From JBBDWR01 sp040902745 (GTDB taxonomy: Bacteria; Actinomycetota; UBA4738; HRBIN12): DNA of 64,000 bases. A model generated the notes under the pieces. That model was not told where the DNA came from. It did no database searches and saw only the letters and a list, made by a program, of their open reading frames with translations. The position numbers were made by a program, and so were the translations under genes. Positions 8,436-15,469 of the stretch are shown piece after piece. The stretch spans positions 18,304-82,303 of the forward strand of contig JBBDWR010000019.1 in assembly GCA_040902745.1 (NCBI GenBank), read 5' to 3'. The stretch's first letter is position 1, and every line of letters begins with the position of its first letter.

Positions 8436-9266
8436 TCATCGACCGCCACCTGGGACGAGTTCGGCGCGGGAGGCACGAACCTGAGCGACCTCCGGACCGA
8501 GGAAGCGCTCCGCGAGCGATTGGAAGGCACGAGGGTCGCCCGTGGTGGACCATTCGTGTTGGGGGGCGGACGCCGTCGCCGACCGTTCCCGCTCGTTCAC
8601 CACCAGGGTCCCGTAGACGTCCTTCGCCGTCTCCTCCGCCGAGGAGACCAGGACCACGTCCGGTCCCATCTCGAGCCGGAGAAGACCGGAGAGCAACGGG
8701 TAGTGCGTGCAACCGAGGATCAGCGTGTCCACCCCCCCTTCGTGGAGGGGTTCAAGATACCCGCGCGCGGCGCTTCGCAACTCGGGGCTCGACGTATCGC
8801 CCCGTTCGACGAATTCGACGAAGGCGGGACAGGCAACCGAAAGCAGACGCGCCTCGGGATCGACCCGGCGGGCAGCTCGCTCGTAGGCCCCGCTCGCGAC
8901 GGTGGCCTGCGTCCCGATCAAGCCGATCCGGCCGTTTCGCGTCGCGCGGATCGCCGCCCGAACGCCGGGGTCGATCACGCCCACAGCCGGCGTGCCCGCA
9001 GCGACCGCGACCGCGTCGATCGCCGAGACCTCGATCGAGTTGCACGCCACGACCAGAAGTTTCACGTCACGGGCCACGAGCGAACGTGCGATCTCCACCG
9101 CGAAGCGGCGGATCTCCTCCATCGGCCGCTGTCCGTAGGGGAACCTCGCGGTGTCGCCGACGTAGAGCAACGGCTCGTTCGGGAGCAGGTCCAAGATCGC
9201 GCGAGCAACGGTGAGTCCTCCCACGCCGGAGTCGAAGATGCCGATCGGCCGGTCGTCAGCCACCAC
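8436..9266 (-). CDS. murI: Glutamate racemase
   Basis: Cofactor-independent racemase making D-glutamate for peptidoglycan in the cytoplasm. The 276 residues contain the full set of family motifs: IGIFDSGVGGLTVARAI at the N-terminus, GDTARFPYGQR, the first catalytic cysteine in VVACNS, and the second in LGCTHYPLL. The start MVADDRPIG gives a normal-length N-terminus. It lies between cysM and the MBL gene, as in mycobacteria apart from a missing rhomboid-protease gene. The gaps to its neighbours are about 40 bases, so it is probably in the same transcript. Confidence 0.95.
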   Translation of the reverse strand: MVADDRPIGIFDSGVGGLTVARAILDLLPNEPLLYVGDTARFPYGQRPMEEIRRFAVEIARSLVARDVKLLVVACNSIEVSAIDAVAVAAGTPAVGVIDPGVRAAIRATRNGRIGLIGTQATVASGAYERAARRVDPEARLLSVACPAFVEFVERGDTSSPELRSAARGYLEPLHEGGVDTLILGCTHYPLLSGLLRLEMGPDVVLVSSAEETAKDVYGTLVVNERERSATASAPQHEWSTTGDPRAFQSLAERFLGPEVAQVRASRAELVPGGGR

Positions 9267-9305
9267 AACCAGCCTGTCGGTCGGCCGGACGGGGCACGAT
9301 GCGCG

Positions 9306-10241
9306 TCACCACCACAGGGAGTCGGACACACCCTTCTCCGCTCGGTCCAACTCCGGCGCCCATGCGTTCGTGGAGAGGTACTTCCAGCCGCCGTCCGGCA
9401 GCAGGCAGACCACGTCGCCCTGCTCGATCTCTTGCGCGATCCGCACCGCCGTGTACATCACCGCCCCGGAGGAGATCCCCGCGAAGATCCCCTCCCGCGC
9501 CGTCAACTCGCGCACCGCGCGCAAGGAGTTCGACGAGTCGACCAGGAACTTCCGCGTGAGCACACTCTCGTCGAAGATCGGTGGGATGAATCCCTCCTCC
9601 ATCGAGCGCAGTCCGTAGACGAGATCGCCCAATTCCGGTTCGGCCGCGACGATCTGCACGGCGGGGTCGTGTTCGCGCAGCCGGCGTCCGGTTCCGGTGA
9701 GGGTGCCCCCGGTGCCGAGGCCCGCCACGAAGTGTGTCACCTGGGGGCAGTCCGCGATGATCTCCGCTCCCGTTCCCTCGTAGTGGGCGAGCGGGTTCGC
9801 CGGATTCCCGTACTGGAACGGCATGTAGTATCGGTCGTCCTTCGCGAGTGCGTTCGCGACCTCGATCGAACCGTTGGTGCCCTTGTCGGCGGGCGAGTAC
9901 ACGATCTGCGCACCGAAGAGTTCCAACAGCTGGATCCGCTCTTCGCTCGCGTTGTCCGGGATCACGACGGTCAGCCCGTACCCCTTGCGGCGCGCGACCA
10001 TCGCGAGCGCGATCCCCGTGTTGCCCGACGTAGGTTCCAGGATCGTCTTGTCGTCGGTCAGCTGGCCGCTGTCCTCGGCGGCCTCGACCATCTTGAGGGC
10101 GATCCGGTCCTTCATGGACCCCGTGGGGTTGTTTCCTTCGAGCTTGGCCCACAGGCGTACCTTCGGGTTGGGCGACATGCGCGGCATGCCCACCAGCGGC
10201 GTGTTGCCGATCGCCTCGAGGATCGAGTCGTAGCGCGTCAT
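9306..10241 (-). CDS. cysM: Cysteine synthase, CysM-type using CysO thiocarboxylate
   Basis: PLP-dependent fold type II enzyme. The Schiff-base lysine is Lys44 in NPTGSMKDR, the substrate-binding loop is TSGNTG at 72-76, and GLGTGGTLTG is the phosphate-binding loop. M. tuberculosis CysM uses O-phosphoserine and sulfur delivered on the CysO C-terminus rather than free sulfide. Synteny with cysO, mec and an E1 gene argues for the same chemistry here. The protein also ends in a short C-terminal tail (SDSLWW), comparable to the tail that closes the mycobacterial active site. Its 311 residues are close to the mycobacterial CysM length. The substrate assignment is by context. Confidence 0.92.
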   Translation of the reverse strand: MTRYDSILEAIGNTPLVGMPRMSPNPKVRLWAKLEGNNPTGSMKDRIALKMVEAAEDSGQLTDDKTILEPTSGNTGIALAMVARRKGYGLTVVIPDNASEERIQLLELFGAQIVYSPADKGTNGSIEVANALAKDDRYYMPFQYGNPANPLAHYEGTGAEIIADCPQVTHFVAGLGTGGTLTGTGRRLREHDPAVQIVAAEPELGDLVYGLRSMEEGFIPPIFDESVLTRKFLVDSSNSLRAVRELTAREGIFAGISSGAVMYTAVRIAQEIEQGDVVCLLPDGGWKYLSTNAWAPELDRAEKGVSDSLWW

Positions 10242-10295
10242 GAGCGAAGTATCCCAGTGCCCGAGGTAGCGGCACTCACGCCCGGACGACCTGGC

Positions 10296-10574
10296 TCAGC
10301 AGCCGCCCGCGACCGCCGGCAGGAGCGAGATCGTGTCGCCCTCGGTCACCGGCGTCTCGAGCGAGCCCAGGTAGCGCACGTCCTCGTCGTTGACGTAGAT
10401 ATTGATGAAGCGGTGCAGCCCGCCGTCGTCGCTCCGGACGTTCTTGGTGATCCCCGGGAAGCGGGTCTCGAGGTCGTTGAGGACCTCGTTGAGGGTGGCC
10501 CCGTCTGCATCGACCTTGGCCTGCCCGTCCGCATGTTTGCGGAGGATCGTTGGGAGCTTCACCTGGACGGACAT
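10296..10574 (-). CDS. cysO: CysO sulfur-carrier protein (MoaD/ThiS-like) with an extra C-terminal Cys
   Basis: Ubiquitin-fold sulfur carrier of 92 residues, essentially the M. tuberculosis CysO length (93). The C-terminus reads AVAGGC and then TGA. In the known protein the chain ends in Gly-Gly, which is adenylated and converted to a thiocarboxylate. The extra encoded Cys would block that until removed, presumably by the JAMM peptidase encoded two genes upstream; the codons GGC GGC TGC TGA were read directly. ATG 10574 (MSVQVKLPTIL) matches the family N-terminus; an upstream ATG at 10613 would add 13 unrelated residues. The gene lies between the E1 gene and cysM. Confidence 0.9.
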   Translation of the reverse strand: MSVQVKLPTILRKHADGQAKVDADGATLNEVLNDLETRFPGITKNVRSDDGGLHRFINIYVNDEDVRYLGSLETPVTEGDTISLLPAVAGGC

Positions 10575-10641
10575 CGCTTCTTCGTCTCCTACTCTGGGTT
10601 GGGTGGTCAGCACACTTCCTACCGGGCACCGCTCCGAGCCA

Positions 10642-11463
10642 CTAGCCGGCCGCGGGCACTCCGCAGAATTCCTCGTAGTCGATCAGCTCGGTGATCGTCG
10701 GCTCCTTGCCGCAGACGGGGCAGTCCGCGTCCCAGCGAACCTTGACCGTTTGGAACTCCATGAGCAGCGCGTCGAAGATCAGCAGCCGACCGATCAGCGG
10801 CTCGCCCGCCCCGGTGATCAACTTGACGGCCTCGGTCGCCTGGATCGCGCCCACGATGCCCGGAAGCACCCCGAACACCCCCCCCTCCGCACAGCTCGGC
10901 ACGGTGCCCGGCGGTGGGGGCTGCGGGAACAGACACCGGTAGCACGGCGCCTCCTGGCCCGGCATGAAGACGGTGGCTTGCCCGTCGAACTGGTAGATCG
11001 ACCCGTACACGAGGGGCTTGCCGAGCATCTGCGTCGCGTCGTTAACGAGGTAACGCACGGGGAAGTTGTCGGTTCCGTCGATCACGATGTCCCACGGCTC
11101 GAGGATCTCGAAGGCGTTCGCCGACGTGAGGATCGTGTCGTAGGTGACGACCTCGATCGTCGGGTTTAGCTCTCGCAAGGTCTCCGCCGCGCTCTCGACC
11201 TTCGGGCGGCCCAGGTCGCTGGTACCGTGCGCGATCTGCCGCTGCAGGTTCGACAGGTCCACCCGGTCGAAGTCGACCAGGCCGATCGTCCCCACGCCCG
11301 CGGCCGCGAGGTACATCGAGATCGGTGAACCGAGACCGCCCGTCCCGATACACAACACCTTGGCGTCCACGAGCTTGCGCTGACCCGCTCCCCCGATCCC
11401 GGGAAGGATGATGTGCCGCGCGTAGCGCTGCACCTGCTCCTCGCTGAAGCCGAGTCCGCTCAT
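10642..11463 (-). CDS. MoeB/ThiF-family E1-like adenylyltransferase
   Basis: ATP-dependent enzyme that adenylates the C-terminal glycine of a ubiquitin-like sulfur carrier, here presumably CysO. The 273 residues show the ATP-binding loop GTGGLGSP, the acidic strand VDFDRVDLSNLQRQ, DGTDNFPVRYLVND, a conserved cysteine region PSCAEGGVFGVLPG, and two zinc CxxC pairs (CYRC and CPVC). It stops after the E1 core and has no C-terminal rhodanese domain, unlike mycobacterial MoeZ, so sulfur must come from a separate donor. ATG 11463 overlaps the mec stop (ATGA), fixing the start and implying coupled translation. Confidence 0.9.
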   Translation of the reverse strand: MSGLGFSEEQVQRYARHIILPGIGGAGQRKLVDAKVLCIGTGGLGSPISMYLAAAGVGTIGLVDFDRVDLSNLQRQIAHGTSDLGRPKVESAAETLRELNPTIEVVTYDTILTSANAFEILEPWDIVIDGTDNFPVRYLVNDATQMLGKPLVYGSIYQFDGQATVFMPGQEAPCYRCLFPQPPPPGTVPSCAEGGVFGVLPGIVGAIQATEAVKLITGAGEPLIGRLLIFDALLMEFQTVKVRWDADCPVCGKEPTITELIDYEEFCGVPAAG

Positions 11464-11867
11464 GCGATCGTCAGCTCCTCCTGGGTGACCTGTCCGTCGA
11501 CGATCCAAAACGCCTTGAGATCGGGGTGCTCACGATCGGACAGGGACATGATCAGGTACCGCGCGTCCGGGTAGAAGGCGAGGGATCGATCTGTTTCGCT
11601 CGGGTAGGCCTCGGAGTGCGTGTGCGTATGGAAGATCCCTTGCAGCTCCCAGCCGTGCTCGTCCATCTCGTCGAACACTCGGAGCTGCTCGGTGGGATCC
11701 AGGCGATAGGAGACGGGACTGGCGTCGAGGTTGGACAGGGCGTAGAACTTCTCCGTGGCGTCGGTGGTGCCCGCCACGAGGCCACAGGCCTCGTTCGGGA
11801 ATCCCCGGAGCCCGTGCTCCACCATCTCTTTGAACAGCACTCCGTCGAGTTCCACGTATGCCCCCAC
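11460..11867 (-). CDS. mec: Mec-type JAMM metallopeptidase (CysO-cysteine peptidase)
   Basis: Zinc peptidase of the Mov34/MPN/PAD-1 family, 135 residues, one JAMM domain. The metal site is visible as the HxH-x7-SxxD-type motif in FHTHTHSEAYPSETD, with the upstream glutamate in FPNEACGLVAG. In M. tuberculosis Mec releases cysteine from the CysO-Cys adduct formed by CysM. Position upstream of the E1, cysO and cysM supports that role. Because CysO here is translated with a C-terminal Cys, the enzyme may also process the new protein, like QbsD on QbsE. It starts 55 bases after selD and overlaps the next gene by ATGA. Confidence 0.92.
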   Translation of the reverse strand: MGAYVELDGVLFKEMVEHGLRGFPNEACGLVAGTTDATEKFYALSNLDASPVSYRLDPTEQLRVFDEMDEHGWELQGIFHTHTHSEAYPSETDRSLAFYPDARYLIMSLSDREHPDLKAFWIVDGQVTQEELTIA

Positions 11868-11922
11868 CAGCGGTTCCGTGTTGTTGTTGCAGGTGCGAAT
11901 CGTACCAGCGGTCGGGATGTGG

Positions 11923-12975
11923 TCAGGCTCCGCGAACGCGGCCCACGACCGCGATCGAGCCCGGGTGGCCCTCCCGCGTAACGCCGATCTCTGCCCCCGC
12001 TATTCCGCGTGCGCCGAGGGCGTCGGCCAGGCGCTCGCCGTCGGTGGTCGCGATCAACAACCCTCCGGAGGTCTGCGCGTCGGACAGGAGGAGCTGCTCC
12101 GGTTCGGTTAGGGCTCCCCAGTCCACGGCGCTGCGGACGAACTCGTGGTTGCGCCGCGTGCCTCCGGCCACCGATCCACCGCGGGCGAGGTCCAGGGCCC
12201 CGTCGAGCACCGGCACCGCCGGCGCATCCAGGTCGGCTGCGACGCCGGATGCGAGCAGCATCTTGTGCAGGTGCCCGAGCAGGCCGAAGCCCGTCACGTC
12301 GGTCGCGGCCTCGGCACTTGCCTCGACCATCGCGTCCGCGGCCACCGCGTTCAGCGTGGTCATCGTGTCGATGGCGTCGCGCACCTGCGCCTCGCCGGCC
12401 GTTCCCCGCTTGATCGCGGTCGAGATCATCCCCAGTCCGATCGGCTTCGTCAGGAACAACCCGGCTCCCGCCGGCACGTTGGCGTTCGTGAGGATCCGGT
12501 CGGGGTGCACCAGGCCGAGCGCGACCATCCCGTATTTCGGTTCTTCGTCGGTGATCGTATGCCCCCCGACCACGGGGATCCCCGCGGCAGCCGCGACGTC
12601 CTGTCCGCCCTGGAGCACCCGGCCGAGCATCTCCAGCGGCAAGTCGTCCACGGGCCACGCGACGATGTTGAGGCCGAAGATCGGCCGCCCCCCCATCGCG
12701 TAGACGTCCGACAACGCGTTCGCCGCCGCGATCCGTCCCCAGTCATACGGGTCGTCGACGATCGGGGTGAAGAAGTCGAGCGTAGCGACGAGCGCCTGAT
12801 CGTCGTTCAGCCGATAGACCGCGGCGTCGTCGCCCGTCTCGGCGTCGACGAGGATCTGGGCGGGCATCGGCGCAACGTGGAGCCCTCCCAGGACCTCCTG
12901 CAGTTGACCGGGCCCGAGCTTGCAGGCGCAGCCGGCTCCATGGCTGAACTCGGTCAGCCTGCGTTGCGTACGCAT
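11923..12975 (-). CDS. selD: Selenide, water dikinase (selenophosphate synthetase)
   Basis: Makes selenophosphate from selenide and ATP for selenocysteine or selenouridine synthesis. The 350 residues start with the catalytic segment SHGAGCACKL: Cys16, Cys18 and Lys19 correspond to the Cys17-x-Cys19-Lys20 region of E. coli SelD. This is therefore a cysteine, not a selenocysteine, version. The ATP/metal-binding strands TGDDAAVYRL, TLDFFTPIVDDP and the C-terminal DVTGFGLLGHL with SGGLLIATT are present. The chosen ATG 12975 has a TATCCT box six bases upstream, a leaderless start. No selA, selB, selC or mnmH gene is seen in the window. Confidence 0.93.
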   Translation of the reverse strand: MRTQRRLTEFSHGAGCACKLGPGQLQEVLGGLHVAPMPAQILVDAETGDDAAVYRLNDDQALVATLDFFTPIVDDPYDWGRIAAANALSDVYAMGGRPIFGLNIVAWPVDDLPLEMLGRVLQGGQDVAAAAGIPVVGGHTITDEEPKYGMVALGLVHPDRILTNANVPAGAGLFLTKPIGLGMISTAIKRGTAGEAQVRDAIDTMTTLNAVAADAMVEASAEAATDVTGFGLLGHLHKMLLASGVAADLDAPAVPVLDGALDLARGGSVAGGTRRNHEFVRSAVDWGALTEPEQLLLSDAQTSGGLLIATTDGERLADALGARGIAGAEIGVTREGHPGSIAVVGRVRGA

Positions 12976-12981
12976 GTGCCG

Positions 12982-12987
12982 AGGATA
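12982..12987 (-). promoter_or_regulatory. TATCCT -10 box for a leaderless selD transcript
   Basis: On the minus strand TATCCT is followed by six bases and then the selD ATG. The absence of a purine-rich ribosome site between box and ATG supports leaderless initiation. This would also be the promoter of the operon running to rdgB. Confidence 0.5.
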
Positions 12988-13043
12988 CGTCCTGGATGAT
13001 CGGTAGCGCGGCGGTCGAGTTGCCGACGGATCGCTGAGATCGC

Positions 13044-14537
13044 CTACGGCCAGCCCTGATGGTGCTCGCGGAACAGCTCGACCTCCAGCGGTGTAGTCGG
13101 GCCGAGGGTCCGGTTCGTGCCGGGGAGCTGACGGCGCAGCCCCTCGAGCTCCCGGCGCGAGAACTCGCATCGATCCGTGATCGGCTCGACCCCGTACAGC
13201 TGTGCGCCGTTGCGCCCCAGGATCTTCTCCTTGATCTCGCGTGTCAGTTCCGGGTAGCCGTAGCGATCCTGGAACGCCGCCGAGATCCGGAACGAGCGCA
13301 ACGCCTGGATCTGATCCTGCGGCGACCCGTAGAACAGGCAGTCGGTGCCCCACACCACGTTGTCCTCGCCCACGTAGCGCAGCAGCTTGCCGAGCACATG
13401 CGCCGCCTCGGTCGGTGAGCGCATCACGCTCCACCAGGTGGACCCGATCTCCGCGTACACGTTCTCGTTCGGTCCGATCCCGGCTCGCCGCATCGATGTG
13501 ATCAGGCGATTCACTCCCACCCTGTTGGTCGCCCGTTCGTACGGGCCTTCGATCGTCCCGGCCTCATACCCCGAGTGGTACACGACGAAGTTCGCCTCGG
13601 GATGTTTCCTGGCCGCGGGACCGATGTCCTCAGGAGAGGCGAACCGGCTCCCTCCGCTGAACCCCTTGTGCGTGCAGATCGTCGGCACCCCGAGACGCAC
13701 CGCGCGCTCGATGAACTGCTCACCGACCGCAGCGACCCCCGGTTCGTGGTCGTCGAGCCACCATCCCTGTTCGCCGCCCTCGAACACGTCCGGGAAGTGG
13801 GTGAAGGTCTTCCACGCCGTGATCGGATACCGCTCGACCGCGCCATCCATCTCGTCGAGGTTGCCGGGCAGGTTCCCGACGTTCGGCAGCGCCTGCGCAT
13901 GCAGCAGGACACGCTCGTCGCGGCACAGCGCCTCGGCGATCCGGCGGGTCTCGTCCATGATCTGCGCCGACATCGGGCTTCCCTGCGGGTAGATCGGCAA
14001 CGCGGACAGCACGAGCATCGTCGTGTCGCTGCGCAGGAACATCAGCTCGAGGAAGTTCTCGATCGAGTAGCAGACGCGAGGATCGTTCTCGCCGCAGTCC
14101 TTCTGTGGGAAGCGCTCCCAGAAGTCCTGACCGTTCAGGATCGGGTTGAGGTCGTACTCGAGCAGATGCCCCTGGATGTCGAAGACGAACTCCTCGCCCC
14201 CGATCGCTTCGTGCGCCGCATCCGGGTCCTCGGTCGCGTCGGGGGGGATCGCGTAGCTGCCCCCGGGGTCCGACGGTGTTCCACTCGGCCCGACGCCGGC
14301 ACGTTCCGCCTCGCGTGTGCACGCACTCAACACCGCCAGGGTCGTCGCCGCTCCGCAGACCGAGAGCAGGAACTCCCGGCGGCTCATCCCTGTGCGGCGC
14401 GCCCCTCGATCGCACTCCTGTCGTGCTCGGCGGATCGTCTCACGCACCGCAGGGGACAGCGGCTGGGGCAGGTACTCGCCGTTGGAACAGGGTCCGAAGG
14501 TGATCGGCAGCCCAGGATCGTTCTCGGACCAGTCCAT
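13044..14537 (-). CDS. Exported Tat lipoprotein of the amidohydrolase (TIM-barrel) family
   Basis: Predicted metal-dependent hydrolase of the amidohydrolase_2 type, 497 residues. The barrel has FDIQGHLLEYD near the start (metal His), ICTHKGFSGG and VYHSGYE mid-protein, and WGTDCLFYGSPQDQI near the end (metal Asp). Residues 51-72 form a twin-arginine signal, SRREFLL, followed by a hydrophobic stretch ending in a lipobox LSAC; it is unusual that about 50 hydrophilic residues precede the Tat motif. Initiation at the second methionine (MSRREF, near 14387) would give a conventional signal; MDW at 14537 is kept because the extension looks coding. The substrate is unknown. Confidence 0.78.
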   Translation of the reverse strand: MDWSENDPGLPITFGPCSNGEYLPQPLSPAVRETIRRARQECDRGARRTGMSRREFLLSVCGAATTLAVLSACTREAERAGVGPSGTPSDPGGSYAIPPDATEDPDAAHEAIGGEEFVFDIQGHLLEYDLNPILNGQDFWERFPQKDCGENDPRVCYSIENFLELMFLRSDTTMLVLSALPIYPQGSPMSAQIMDETRRIAEALCRDERVLLHAQALPNVGNLPGNLDEMDGAVERYPITAWKTFTHFPDVFEGGEQGWWLDDHEPGVAAVGEQFIERAVRLGVPTICTHKGFSGGSRFASPEDIGPAARKHPEANFVVYHSGYEAGTIEGPYERATNRVGVNRLITSMRRAGIGPNENVYAEIGSTWWSVMRSPTEAAHVLGKLLRYVGEDNVVWGTDCLFYGSPQDQIQALRSFRISAAFQDRYGYPELTREIKEKILGRNGAQLYGVEPITDRCEFSRRELEGLRRQLPGTNRTLGPTTPLEVELFREHHQGWP

Positions 14538-14599
14538 CGCGCATCCCCCGTCGCGTCGCCTGACCAGCAGACGACGAAGGAGGCGATCCGGTTCCCCGC

Positions 14600-15388
14600 C
14601 TAGACGCCCTCGCCTGAGATCGGTGCGCCGATCGCGTGGAATCCCCCGTCGACGTGCACGATCTCGCCGGTGATCCCCCCTGCCCAATCCGACAGCAGCA
14701 GGGCGATCGCGCGCCCGACGGGTGTGGGATCGCTGACGTCCCAACCGAGCGGCGCGCGGCCCTCCCACGCGCTGGCGATCGCGTCGAACCCGGGGATCCC
14801 CTTGGCGGCGATCGTCTTGAGCGGTCCGGCCGACACGCAGTTGACGCGGATCCCGTACTTGCCCAGATCCCGCGCGAGGTAGCGGCTCACCGACTCGAGC
14901 CCCGCCTTGCACACGCCCATCCAGTCGTAGATCGGCCAAGCCTGCTGCGCGTCGAAGTCCAAGCTGACGATCGCCCCGCCCCGTTCGCGCATCAGCGGCA
15001 ACATCGCTGTGGCCAGCGCCTTCAGCGAGAACGCGCTCGTGCGGAAGGCCGTCGCGACGGAGTCCCACTCGGTGTTGAGGAAATTGCCTCCGAGCGCGTC
15101 CTGCGGCGCAAACGCGATCGCGTGCAAGAACCCGTCGAGGTGACCCCACCGCGAGGACAGCTCCGCGTGCACGGCCTCGAGGTGCGAAGGTTCGTTCACG
15201 TCGAGCTCGAGAACGTCGACGGGGGTCGGCAACCGCTTCGCGCTCTTCTCCGCGAGGCTCACGCCGCGGCCGACGTTGGTCAGCACGATCTCCGCGCCTT
15301 GTTCCTGGGCCGCTTGCGCAGCCGAGAACGCGATCGATCCGGGCGTCAGCACACCGGTGATCAGGAGCTTCTTTCCTTCGAGCAGCAT
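14600..15388 (-). CDS. fabI: Enoyl-ACP reductase, FabI/InhA type
   Basis: NADH-dependent reductase for the last step of fatty-acid elongation by the type II system. The 262 residues match the InhA group. The cofactor loop ITGVLTPGSIAF replaces the classical GxxxGxG, and the catalytic pair is Tyr154-x6-Lys161 in PIYDWMGVCK. The C-terminal segment GGITGEIVHVDGGFHA is also typical. ATG 15388 follows a GAGAGGGG ribosome site, and a TAGCAT box lies further upstream near 15416. An upstream start would add only a few unrelated residues. It is the likely InhA-type drug-target homologue, though drug sensitivity cannot be read from the sequence. Confidence 0.92.
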   Translation of the reverse strand: MLLEGKKLLITGVLTPGSIAFSAAQAAQEQGAEIVLTNVGRGVSLAEKSAKRLPTPVDVLELDVNEPSHLEAVHAELSSRWGHLDGFLHAIAFAPQDALGGNFLNTEWDSVATAFRTSAFSLKALATAMLPLMRERGGAIVSLDFDAQQAWPIYDWMGVCKAGLESVSRYLARDLGKYGIRVNCVSAGPLKTIAAKGIPGFDAIASAWEGRAPLGWDVSDPTPVGRAIALLLSDWAGGITGEIVHVDGGFHAIGAPISGEGV

Positions 15389-15469
15389 CGACGACCCCTC
15401 TCGGATGAAGCTCACATGCTAGGCGGGCCCGGCCGTCGTGACGAACCCCGCCGGTGGCCGCGACCCGGG

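Noticed and set aside
10281..10301. UGA of cysO as a selenocysteine codon (given selD nearby)
   Set aside because: Reading through TGA gives a short arginine/serine-rich sequence running into cysM with no family similarity, and no SECIS-like hairpin was seen. The known protein already ends at this point apart from one Cys.
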